Shown here one piece after another: positions 1 to 6,381 of a stretch of DNA of 27,566 bases (position 1 is its first letter; the number at the start of each line of letters is the position of its first letter). The DNA lies in assembly GCA_031425455.1 (NCBI GenBank), contig JANPJJ010000164.1, positions 1 to 27,566 of the forward strand, read 5' to 3'. The position numbers and the translations under genes are program-made. The notes beneath the pieces were generated by a model. The model was not told the origin of the DNA and ran no database searches. It worked only from the letters and a program-made list of their open reading frames with translations. This DNA comes from Sandaracinobacteroides sp031425455. GTDB lineage: Bacteria; Pseudomonadota; Alphaproteobacteria; Sphingomonadales; Sphingomonadaceae.

Positions 1-1
1 G

Positions 2-634
2 GTGAGCTACGCGGTCAAGGAGCTGTTCCTCACCTTGCAGGGCGAGGGGGCGCAGACGGGGATGCGGGCCGTGTTCCTGCGCTTTGCCGGGTGCAATCTG
101 TGGAGCGGACGGGAGGCGGACCGGGCGGCGGCGGTGTGCCGCTTCTGCGACACGGATTTCGTGGGGGTGGACGGGCCGGGCGGCGGGAGGTTTGCCGATG
201 CGGCTGCTTTGGCCGGGGCAGTGGCGGCGGCGTGGGGGGCGTTTCCGGAAAATCGGCTGGTGGTGTGCACCGGGGGCGAGCCGCTGCTGCAACTGGACGG
301 CGCGCTGATCGAGGCGCTGCATGGGCGGGGGTTCCGGATCGCGGTGGAGAGCAACGGGACGATTGCGGCACCGGACGGGATCGACTGGCTGTGCATCAGC
401 CCGAAGGCGGGGAGCGAGACGGTGCAGCGCCGCGGCGACGAGCTGAAGCTGGTGTATCCGCAGCCCGATCTGCTGCCGGATGCGGTGGCGGGGTGGGATT
501 TTACGCACTTCTTGGTGCAGCCGATGGATGGGCCGGAACAGGCGGCGAATGTTGCCTCGGCGATCGAGTGGTGTTTGGCCAATCCGAAATGGCGGCTTGG
601 TTTGCAGACCCACAAGCTGACGGGGATACCGTGA
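2..634 (+). CDS. queE: 7-carboxy-7-deazaguanine synthase QueE
   Basis: Radical-SAM enzyme that converts 6-carboxytetrahydropterin to 7-carboxy-7-deazaguanine in the preQ0/queuosine pathway. The 210-aa protein opens with the family-typical SYAVKELF..LQGEG and carries the cluster cysteines C31, C46 and C49 (Cx14CxxC, a known QueE variant), followed by CDTDF and the TGGEPLLQ SAM-binding segment near residues 90-97. The GTG start at position 2 gives the usual N-terminus, so the gene is probably complete. A TGA at 3-5 overlaps this start as GTGA, suggesting an upstream gene ends there, possibly another que gene (inference). The stop overlaps the next ATG by one base (TGATG). Confidence 0.93.
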   Translation: MSYAVKELFLTLQGEGAQTGMRAVFLRFAGCNLWSGREADRAAAVCRFCDTDFVGVDGPGGGRFADAAALAGAVAAAWGAFPENRLVVCTGGEPLLQLDGALIEALHGRGFRIAVESNGTIAAPDGIDWLCISPKAGSETVQRRGDELKLVYPQPDLLPDAVAGWDFTHFLVQPMDGPEQAANVASAIEWCLANPKWRLGLQTHKLTGIP

Positions 635-1167
635 TGGCACCGGGGGATGTGGTCGGCTTCTGGCGCGACGCCGGGGAGGCGGCCTGGTTCCGCACGGACG
701 AGGCGTTCGATGCCGGGTTTCGGGGGCGGTTCCTGGGGGTGCACGAGGCGGCGGCGCGGGGTGAGCTTGATGGCTGGGCAGCGACGGCGGAGGGGGCGCT
801 GGCCCTGTTGATCCTGCTGGACCAGTTTCCGCGCAATGCGTTCCGGGGGTCGGCGCGGATGTTCGCGACGGATGCGCAAGCCCTGGCGGTGGCCGATGCT
901 GCGATCGCGGCGGGTCATGACCTCGCGACCGAGGCGGCGCTGCGGCTGTTCTTCTATCTGCCCTACGAACATGCCGAGGATTTGGCGGCGCAGGACCGGG
1001 CGGTTGAGTTGATTGCACCGCTGGGCGGTGAGCTGTTGCGGTTCGCCGAGCTGCACCGGGACGTGATCGCGCGGTTCGAGCGGTTTCCGCACCGCAATGC
1101 GCTGCTGGGGCGAACGACGACGGCGGCGGAGCAGGCGTTTCTGGAGGGCGGTGGGTTTGCGGGCTGA
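634..1167 (+). CDS. DUF924 family protein
   Basis: A 177-aa cytoplasmic, probably all-helical protein of the DUF924 family; its biochemical role is unknown. Family hallmarks are visible in order: an FW start region, LDQFPRNAFRG with FATD (about residues 65-85), LPYEHAEDL, and near the C-terminus HRDVIARFERFPHRNALLGR. The ATG at 634 shares a base with the queE stop, so the two are probably translated from one mRNA; the functional link is unproven. It ends in a convergent junction with the higBA pair. Confidence 0.87.
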   Translation: MAPGDVVGFWRDAGEAAWFRTDEAFDAGFRGRFLGVHEAAARGELDGWAATAEGALALLILLDQFPRNAFRGSARMFATDAQALAVADAAIAAGHDLATEAALRLFFYLPYEHAEDLAAQDRAVELIAPLGGELLRFAELHRDVIARFERFPHRNALLGRTTTAAEQAFLEGGGFAG

Positions 1168-1369
1168 GGGCTAGCGGCGATTGTACCTGTCCCGCCAATA
1201 CAGAAGCATCCATGCGCAAATCCAGCTTCTATCTGGCGACGGCGCAACCATGCGCTTCTGGAGTGCCCGCACCCTGCTGTGGCGGACGCGGTGGTGGCTG
1301 ACGTGTTATCTGCGGCTTAGGCCATGCCTCCATCCCGCTACCCGGAACGCGAGCAGTGGCCGAAAGCTG
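1168..1369. other. gene-free stretch between convergent DUF924 and higA genes
   Basis: About 200 bases with no open frame that resembles a known protein. Short forward frames exist but look like chance translations with no ribosome binding site. No strong palindrome with a T-run was seen. The base composition looks slightly less GC-rich than the flanking genes, consistent with a boundary to an acquired toxin-antitoxin module, but this is only a visual impression. Confidence 0.4.
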
Positions 1370-1672
1370 TCAAGCCGCTCTGGCCAGCTTCTCCACCCTG
1401 ATATCGGCTTCGTGCTCGCGGGCGCGGGCGAGTTCGTGGCTGGTCTGCATCCGCAGCAGGGTGTCGGCTTTCACGCCGAAGGCCTTCTCGAAGCGGATTG
1501 CCATGTCGGCCGACAGGTTGGCGTTGCCGTTCAGCAGCGTGCTGAGGGCCTGACGCGAGACGTTGAAATGGGCGGCCAGCGCCGTTACGGTGACGCCGGC
1601 GGGCTCGACGATTTCGGTCTTCAGCCAGTCGCCGACATGGACCGTGAGCGACGAGTGCATTTTAAGCGCCAT
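1370..1672 (-). CDS. higA: HigA-family antitoxin (XRE-type helix-turn-helix)
   Basis: A 100-aa antitoxin of the HigA/VapI type. Residues about 12-75 form the Cro/C1-like helix-turn-helix domain: VTVTALAAHFNVSRQALSTLL is followed by NGNANLSADMAIRFEKAFG, typical of HigA. It should bind and neutralise HigB and repress the operon by binding its promoter. It lies second in the pair, as is usual for higBA, and its ATG overlaps the end of higB by 11 bases, which implies translational coupling. The C-terminal RxxEADIRVEKLARAA tail is helical. Confidence 0.9.
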   Translation of the reverse strand: MALKMHSSLTVHVGDWLKTEIVEPAGVTVTALAAHFNVSRQALSTLLNGNANLSADMAIRFEKAFGVKADTLLRMQTSHELARAREHEADIRVEKLARAA

Positions 1673-1952
1673 GATAGTCCTCCAGATCCATGTCGATCAG
1701 CGCGCCTTCCTCGTCGACGCCGAAGGTCATCCGCCAGTTCCGGGTGACCGTCATCGACCAGGTGCCTTTTCGATCGCCCGTCAGCTCGTGCAGGCCGAAG
1801 TTCGGCGGAAGCCTCAGCTCGTCCAGACTGCCGGCCGCGTCGACGAAGGCCAGCATCCTGCGCAGCCGTTCTGTGTCGCCCACCAATCCTCGTGCGCTGC
1901 CGGTCTCGAAGAAACGACGCAGACCCTTGTGCCGGATGCTGTCGATCTCCAC
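1662..1952 (-). CDS. higB: HigB-family toxin (RelE/ParE superfamily)
   Basis: A 96-aa protein of the plasmid-maintenance killer (HigB) family, normally a ribosome-dependent mRNA interferase. The family pattern is clear: I..RHKGLRRFFETG at the N-terminus, a central LRLPPNFGLHELTGDRKGTW, then SMTVTRNWRMTF and the C-terminal DMDLEDYH. Length and residue pattern look intact. The start is GTG at 1952 and matches the usual family N-terminus; there is no ribosome binding site before it. A perfect TTGACA lies 30 bases upstream, so the transcript may begin at or very near the start codon. Confidence 0.9.
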   Translation of the reverse strand: MEIDSIRHKGLRRFFETGSARGLVGDTERLRRMLAFVDAAGSLDELRLPPNFGLHELTGDRKGTWSMTVTRNWRMTFGVDEEGALIDMDLEDYHGA

Positions 1953-1958
1953 CGGGTT

Positions 1959-1987
1959 TGCTTACGGCGGATGCGTGCGGGTGTCAA
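1959..1987 (-). promoter_or_regulatory. candidate higBA promoter
   Basis: Read on the minus strand, TTGACA (1987-1982) is followed by a 17-base spacer and TAAGCA (1964-1959). The -35 box is perfect and the spacing ideal, but the -10 box is weak. Transcription would begin about at the GTG of higB, giving a leaderless or nearly leaderless message. HigA would be expected to bind here, but I see no convincing operator palindrome. Confidence 0.45.
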
Positions 1988-2036
1988 GCGTCGCGTGACG
2001 GTTTCCACTCTCTGCCCGTTCGCCTGCAGGCGAGTT

Positions 2037-2062
2037 GCCCTCTCCCGCGCGCGGGAGAGGGC
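2037..2062. repeat. perfect 26-bp palindrome after rpoH
   Basis: Positions 2037-2062 read the same on both strands, with arms GCCCTCTCCCGCG and CGCGGGAGAGGGC. It begins 5 bases beyond the rpoH stop codon. No T-run follows on the minus strand, so it is not a textbook intrinsic terminator. It may act as an mRNA 3'-end stabiliser, a Rho-linked stop or a dispersed palindromic repeat. CCCTCTCCC...GGGAGAGGG elements are common between genes in GC-rich Proteobacteria. Confidence 0.6.
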
Positions 2063-2067
2063 TTGCC

Positions 2068-2964
2068 TCACGCCTCTATCAAGCGCCGTTCCTGTGAAAG
2101 AGCCATCATGCGCTTTTGCAGCTTCTCGAACGCGCGGACCTCGATCTGGCGGACGCGTTCGCGGCTTATGCTGTACTCCTGGCTGAGGTCTTCCAGCGTC
2201 TGGGGTTCGTCCACCAGGCGGCGTTGGGTGAGGATGTGTTTTTCGCGGTCGTTCAGGGCCTGCATCGCTTCGCCCAGCAGGGCGTGGCGCTGGTCGGCTT
2301 CCTGGCGTTCGGCGACCGTCACGTCCTGGGTCGGGCCGTCGTCCGCCAGCCAGTCCTGCCACTCGCCTTCGCCGTCTTCGCGCAAGGGGGCGTTGAGGCT
2401 GGTGTCGCCGCCTTTCGACATGCGGCGGTTCATGCTGGTCACTTCGTCCTCGGTGACTCCGAGGTCGGTTGCGATCTTCTTCAGGTCGTCCGGGTGGAGG
2501 TCGCCGTCCTCCACGGCGTTCAGCTTGCCCTTCATGCGGCGCAGGTTGAAGAACAGCTTCTTCTGGGCGGCCGTGGTGCCGATCTTCACCAGCGACCAGG
2601 AGCGCAGGATATATTCCTGGATCGAGGCCTTGATCCACCACATCGCGTAGGTGGCGAGGCGGAAGCCGCGATCGGCCTCGAACTTCTTCACGCCCTGCAT
2701 CAGGCCGATATTCCCCTCGGCGATGAGCTCGGCGACGGGGAGGCCGTAGCCGCGGTAGCCCATCGCGATCTTGGCGACGAGCCGGAGGTGCGAGGTGACG
2801 AGGCGGGTGGCGGCGGCCGGGTCCTCATGTTCCTGCCAGCGCTTGGCGAGCATATATTCCTCCTCGGGCTGGAGGAGGGGGAATTTGCGGATTTCCGCCA
2901 GGTAGCGATTCAGGCTGACATCGGGGCCGATCGCCGGAATGTTGGCGGGAACATTGGTGGACAT
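2068..2964 (-). CDS. rpoH: RNA polymerase heat-shock sigma factor RpoH (sigma-32)
   Basis: A 298-aa sigma-70-family factor directing RNA polymerase to heat-shock promoters. Region 2 is well conserved (NIGLMQGVKKFEADRGFRLATYAMWWIKASIQEYI, split here across about residues 85-120). The RpoH-specific box QKKLFFNLR follows at 134-142, which separates it from housekeeping and stationary-phase factors. Region 4.2 with the DNA-binding helix-turn-helix (SISRERVRQIE) is near 268-280. The ATG at 2964 has an AGGAGA ribosome binding site 5-10 bases upstream and lies 26 bases after rluD, so they are probably co-transcribed. Its likely targets in this window include dnaK-dnaJ. Confidence 0.97.
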   Translation of the reverse strand: MSTNVPANIPAIGPDVSLNRYLAEIRKFPLLQPEEEYMLAKRWQEHEDPAAATRLVTSHLRLVAKIAMGYRGYGLPVAELIAEGNIGLMQGVKKFEADRGFRLATYAMWWIKASIQEYILRSWSLVKIGTTAAQKKLFFNLRRMKGKLNAVEDGDLHPDDLKKIATDLGVTEDEVTSMNRRMSKGGDTSLNAPLREDGEGEWQDWLADDGPTQDVTVAERQEADQRHALLGEAMQALNDREKHILTQRRLVDEPQTLEDLSQEYSISRERVRQIEVRAFEKLQKRMMALSQERRLIEA

Positions 2965-2990
2965 GACGTTCTCCTGGGGCCTCTTACCGT

Positions 2991-3959
2991 TCAGGAAAGC
3001 CGGAGGCGGCTTAGCAGTTCCTGAATATCGGATGGGACGCTGCTTTCGAAGGCAAGCGTTTCTTGGGTGATCGGATGCAGAAATTCGAGGCTGGCGGCGT
3101 GCAGCGCCTGGCGGTGGAAGCCGAGCTGGTTCAGCAAATCGGCCATCCGGCCCTGGCCATAGGCGGGATCGCCGAGCAGGGGGTGGCCGAGATGCGCCAT
3201 ATGGACGCGGACCTGGTGGGTGCGGCCGGTTTCGAGGCGGCATTCGACGAGGGCCGCTCGAGCGAGCGGTTCGAGGAGGCGGTAACGGGTGACGGCGTGC
3301 TTGCCCTTGGGCGGCGGCACGACGGCGATCTTCTGGCGGTTGGCGTCGGACCGGGCGAGGTTGGTTTCGATTCGGCCCGCGGGGGGCGCGGGGATGCCGG
3401 CGACGACGGCGAGATAGCGGCGGCCGACGCTGTGCTTCGCGAACTGGGCGGCGAGCCCGGCATGGGCCCGGTCTGTCTTGGCTACCAGGAGCAGCCCCGA
3501 GGTATCCTTGTCGATCCGGTGGACGATCCCGGGGCGGGCGACTCCGCCGATCCCTGACAGGCGGCCGGCGCAATGGTGCAGGAGCGCGTTCACCAGCGTG
3601 CCGTCAAAATTGCCGGCGGCGGGGTGGACGACGAGGCCGGCGGGCTTGTCCACGACGAGGAGGTGATCGTCCTCGAAGCGGATGTCGAGCGGGATGTTCT
3701 GCGCCTGGGCCGAGGCGGGGCGGGGGGCGGGGATATCGATGCGGACGGTCTCGCCGCCCTTCACCTTGGTGGCCGGATCGCGGTGGGGGCGGCCGTCGAG
3801 CTGAACCGCGCCCAACGCGACCAGCGCCTTCAGCCGTTCGCGCGACAGGGTGGGGAGGGTGGCGGCAAGCGCGCGGTCGAGCCGCCAGCCGGCGGTATCC
3901 GGACCGAGCTGAGCGGTGCGCAAGCCGGCTTGCGCGTCTGAACCTTGGCCCCCATTCAT
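2991..3959 (-). CDS. rluD: RluA/RluD-family 23S rRNA pseudouridine synthase
   Basis: A 322-aa enzyme that isomerises uridine to pseudouridine in RNA, most likely helix 69 of 23S rRNA if it is a true RluD. An S4 RNA-binding domain covers about residues 26-72 (WRLDRALAATLPTLSRERLKAL). The catalytic domain has the motif HRIDKDTSGLL with catalytic Asp150, then GRTHQVRVHMAHLGHPLLGD. The ATG at 3959 is chosen because longer versions are proline-rich low-complexity sequence; an in-frame TTG at 3923 is an alternative. Its start lies head-to-head with the JAMM gene only a few bases away. The RluA/C/D subtype cannot be settled by eye. Confidence 0.9.
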   Translation of the reverse strand: MNGGQGSDAQAGLRTAQLGPDTAGWRLDRALAATLPTLSRERLKALVALGAVQLDGRPHRDPATKVKGGETVRIDIPAPRPASAQAQNIPLDIRFEDDHLLVVDKPAGLVVHPAAGNFDGTLVNALLHHCAGRLSGIGGVARPGIVHRIDKDTSGLLLVAKTDRAHAGLAAQFAKHSVGRRYLAVVAGIPAPPAGRIETNLARSDANRQKIAVVPPPKGKHAVTRYRLLEPLARAALVECRLETGRTHQVRVHMAHLGHPLLGDPAYGQGRMADLLNQLGFHRQALHAASLEFLHPITQETLAFESSVPSDIQELLSRLRLS

Positions 3960-3964
3960 TGGCG

Positions 3965-4390
3965 ATGGATGTCGGGTGCCCCGCGGCTGGTTCAAGTCCT
4001 GTGCTGCTGTCGGCGGCGGCGGCGGCTGCGAACCGGGCGGAGAGCGTGGCGGCGGCGCCACAGGAGGCGTGCGGGGTGCTGTTCGGGCGGGTGGGCGCGA
4101 TCGTGGAGGCGACGGCGGCGCGGAACGTGGCGGCCGAGCCCCGGACCCGGTTCGAGATCGACCCGGCGTATCTGTTCGACGCGCATCGGCGCGGGCGCGC
4201 GGGGCCGCTGGCGCTGATCGGCTGCTGGCACTCGCACCCGATCGGGCGGGCGGTGCCGAGCGCGGCGGATGCGGCGGGCGTGGGGGACCGGGGCTGGCTT
4301 TGGCTGATCGTGGCGGGGGGGGAGATTGCGGGCTTCGTGCCGGAGGGGGACGGGTTCCGGGCCGTTGCGCTGGTGGCGGCGGCGGACTAA
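3965..4390 (+). CDS. JAMM/MPN (Mov34-PAD1) family metallopeptidase
   Basis: A small single-domain zinc isopeptidase-like protein, 141 aa from ATG 3965. The JAMM signature is complete: Glu34 in QEACGVLFG, then HSHP (His89, His91), Ser99 and Asp102 in the HSHPx5PSxxD arrangement. Bacterial relatives cleave sulfur-carrier or ubiquitin-like tails in cofactor and thiolation pathways; no such partner is encoded here, so the substrate is unknown. The start is uncertain: GTG at 4001 gives a shorter N-terminus that fits many relatives better, and neither start has a clear ribosome binding site. Followed after 9 bases by the cold-shock gene. Confidence 0.85.
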   Translation: MDVGCPAAGSSPVLLSAAAAAANRAESVAAAPQEACGVLFGRVGAIVEATAARNVAAEPRTRFEIDPAYLFDAHRRGRAGPLALIGCWHSHPIGRAVPSAADAAGVGDRGWLWLIVAGGEIAGFVPEGDGFRAVALVAAAD

Positions 4391-4399
4391 TCCGCCGCC
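4378..4399 (+). promoter_or_regulatory. hairpin abutting the cold-shock gene start codon
   Basis: GGCGGCGGA (4378-4386) pairs perfectly with TCCGCCGCC (4391-4399) around the loop CTAA, which includes part of the upstream gene's stop codon. The 3' arm ends on the base before the ATG at 4400. Folded, it would cover the whole ribosome-binding region of the cold-shock message. A regulatory role is inference. Confidence 0.5.
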
Positions 4400-4639
4400 A
4401 TGGCGCATGGTGAGATTCTCTGGTTCGATGCGACGCGGGGGTTCGGGTTCATCCGACCCGACATGGGGCCCAAGGACGTGTTCGTGCATGTGTCGGCGCT
4501 GGCGGAGGCCGGTGTGACGACGCTGGAGGCCGGGGAGAAGGTGGAGTTCGAGCTGCTGCAGGCCGGCGACGGGCGGCTGACGGCGCAGCGGGTGCTGCCG
4601 TTGGAGCGGGTGCCGGGGAAAGGGAAGGCGCGACGCTGA
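4400..4639 (+). CDS. cold-shock domain protein (CspA family)
   Basis: A 79-aa single cold-shock-domain, nucleic-acid-binding protein, expected to act as an RNA chaperone. The RNP1 motif GFGFIRP lies at about 14-20 and the RNP2 motif VFVHVSA at 27-33. The start MAHGEILWFDATRGFGFI aligns with the usual CspA beginning. The C-terminal tail PGKGKARR is short and basic. It follows the JAMM gene by 9 bases, with a strong hairpin directly in front of the ATG in place of a visible Shine-Dalgarno. Confidence 0.94.
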   Translation: MAHGEILWFDATRGFGFIRPDMGPKDVFVHVSALAEAGVTTLEAGEKVEFELLQAGDGRLTAQRVLPLERVPGKGKARR

Positions 4640-4780
4640 GGGGCTGCCATGCGCTGCGTGGAATGGCCTTTTTCCGGCCGGCTGGTTAATAATCCGTCCG
4701 ATGATGAAGACCTGCCAAACGGCCGCAGGCCGCAAGCGCGACCGCGCGCCGGCCGTGAGGCCGCATAGCTTGACTCAATA
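4640..4780. other. spacer between cold-shock and TerB/J-domain genes
   Basis: This 141-base gap contains GC-rich inverted repeats including copy B of a 30-base dispersed repeat (4734-4763), and an AT-rich TTAATAAT near 4686-4693. No open frame of note. A promoter for the downstream gene is plausible but I cannot define convincing -35/-10 boxes. Confidence 0.4.
4734..4763 (-). repeat. dispersed repeat family 1, copy B
   Basis: Read on the minus strand this begins CGGCCTCACGGCCG and continues GCGCGCGGTCGCG. It matches copy A at 10667-10696 (plus strand) at 27 of 30 positions by eye, including an uninterrupted 19-base core. The flanking sequence differs between the copies except for a second small inverted repeat after the core. 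Confidence 0.65.
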
Positions 4781-5512
4781 ATGGCGATCTGGGCGCTGGT
4801 GATGGGAAGCGCGGCGGGGCTGGCGCTGGGTGGGCCGCTGGGAGCGTTGGCCGGCGCCGCGCTCGGGGCGGCTGTGGACCGGGCCATCGTGGCCGTGAGG
4901 GCGGGCACGCCGCAGCGGCGGCAGGTGGCGTTCACGATCGCGGCGATCGCGCTTGCCGCCAAGATGGCGCAGGCGGACGGGCACGCTTCGGAGCGGGAGT
5001 TCGACGCGTTCGAGCGGCTATTCCATGTGCCCGACGCCGAGCGCGGCAACATGCGGCGCTTCTATCGGCTCGCGCGGCAATCGGTGGACGGTTACGAGGC
5101 CTATGCGAAGCAGGCCGCCGCGCTGCTGGGGACGGGCTCGCCGGTGCTGGAGGATCTGCTGGAAGCGCTGATGATGATCGCGACGGTGGACGGCGTCCAC
5201 CCGGCCGAGATCGGGTATCTGGAGCGGGTGGCGGGGCTGATGGGGTTCGATGCGCGGGCCTGGGCGGCGATCCGGGCGCGGCATATCCCGCTGGCGGCGG
5301 ACGATCCGCACGCGGTGCTTGGGGTGGAACCGGGCGCGAGCGATGCCGAGATCCGCGACGCCTGGCGCCGGCTGGCGAAGAGCCACCACCCGGACCGGCA
5401 TATCGCGGAAGGCACGCCGCCCGAGTTCATCCGGGTGGCGGAAGCGCGGATGGCGACGATCAACGATGCTTATGCGAAGCTGGTGAATGCGAAGCTGGTG
5501 AGAGGGGCATGA
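4781..5512 (+). CDS. djlA: TerB-domain plus J-domain protein (DjlA-like co-chaperone)
   Basis: A 243-aa protein with three parts. Residues 1-34 are a Gly/Ala-rich hydrophobic segment that may anchor it in the inner membrane. Residues about 50-165 form a helical TerB-like domain (KMAQADGHASEREFDAFERLF, ATVDGVHPAEIGYLE). A C-terminal J domain from about 174 carries HPD at 203-205, the motif that stimulates DnaK ATPase. This is the DjlA architecture, so it should work with a DnaK such as the one encoded here. The gene symbol reflects architecture, not proven orthology. Its stop overlaps the next gene as ATGA. Confidence 0.87.
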   Translation: MAIWALVMGSAAGLALGGPLGALAGAALGAAVDRAIVAVRAGTPQRRQVAFTIAAIALAAKMAQADGHASEREFDAFERLFHVPDAERGNMRRFYRLARQSVDGYEAYAKQAAALLGTGSPVLEDLLEALMMIATVDGVHPAEIGYLERVAGLMGFDARAWAAIRARHIPLAADDPHAVLGVEPGASDAEIRDAWRRLAKSHHPDRHIAEGTPPEFIRVAEARMATINDAYAKLVNAKLVRGA

Positions 5513-6381
5513 AGCCCGCCCATATCGCGTTCATCCTTTTGATCGACCTGCTGTGGGCGTTCAACATCATCGCCATCAAGGAATCGGTGCTGGCGATGCC
5601 GCCACTGCTGACGGTGGCGCTGCGCTATGTCGTGGTGCTGCTGGTGTGCGCAACCAGCCTGACGATCGTGCAGGGGCGGATGCGCCTGGTGCTGCTGACG
5701 GGGCTGGTGACCGGCGCGGTGCAGTTCGGGCTGGGCGCCTATAGCTATCATGTGGCGACCAACCTGTCGGCGCTGGCGATCGCGGGGCAGCTGGGCGTGC
5801 CGCTTTCTTTGATCCTGGCGATCCTGATCGACGGCGAGCGGATCGCCTGGAAGCGGACAGTGGGCATCCTGCTGGCGATTGCGGGTGTGACGCTGCTGGT
5901 GTTCGACCCGGCCATTGCCGACGAGCGGCTGGGCATTTTCCTGACCTTCGGGGCGTCGATCTGCTGGGCCGCGGGCAATCTGATGTTCCGCCGGCTGACC
6001 GGCGTGCCGGTATTGACGCTGTATGGCTGGCAGGCGGTGGTGTCGTTGCCGGTCCTGCTGCTGGCGAGCCATGTGGTGGAGCCGGGCGGGATTGCGCTGC
6101 TGCCAGCGGTGCCGCTGGCCGCATTCGGCTGGATCGTCTATTCGGCGATTGCGGCCTCGTTGATCGGCCATGCCGGGATGGCGTGGCTGCTGCAGCGTTA
6201 TCCTGTCACGCTGATCACGCCGTTCACGCTGCCGACGCCGTTGCTGGCGGTGATGTTCGCGACCTGGTTCTATGGCACGCCGGTGACTCCGGTGATGTGG
6301 GTGGGCGGGGCGCTGACGCTGGCGGGGGTGGCGATCATAACCTTGCGGACGGCCAGGAAGTCTGTTGAGTCCAGGGCATGA
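5509..6381 (+). CDS. EamA/DMT-superfamily transporter
   Basis: A 290-aa inner-membrane protein with about ten hydrophobic helices in two EamA repeats. The N-terminal IAFILLIDLLWAFNIIAIKE and the second-repeat LTFGASICWAAGNLMFRRL are characteristic of drug/metabolite exporters of the YdcZ/YedA-like type. The substrate cannot be told; such proteins often export amino acids or metabolites. It overlaps both neighbours by four bases (ATGA), so it is part of a djlA-like, transporter and amidase operon. Confidence 0.9.
   Translation: MKPAHIAFILLIDLLWAFNIIAIKESVLAMPPLLTVALRYVVVLLVCATSLTIVQGRMRLVLLTGLVTGAVQFGLGAYSYHVATNLSALAIAGQLGVPLSLILAILIDGERIAWKRTVGILLAIAGVTLLVFDPAIADERLGIFLTFGASICWAAGNLMFRRLTGVPVLTLYGWQAVVSLPVLLLASHVVEPGGIALLPAVPLAAFGWIVYSAIAASLIGHAGMAWLLQRYPVTLITPFTLPTPLLAVMFATWFYGTPVTPVMWVGGALTLAGVAIITLRTARKSVESRA

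Noticed and set aside
7..1092. Long minus-strand frame opposite queE and DUF924
   Set aside because: The translation is Arg/Pro/His-rich without any known motif, as expected for the reverse of GC-rich coding DNA; the plus-strand genes have clear family motifs.
1181..1747. 188-codon plus-strand frame over the higA region
   Set aside because: It runs antisense to higA, which has a clear helix-turn-helix family match; the forward translation has no motif.
3980..4010. GGTTCAAGTCC resembling a tRNA T-loop
   Set aside because: The T-stem has a mismatch, no anticodon arm or matching acceptor stem can be placed, and the bases lie within the JAMM protein N-terminal region.
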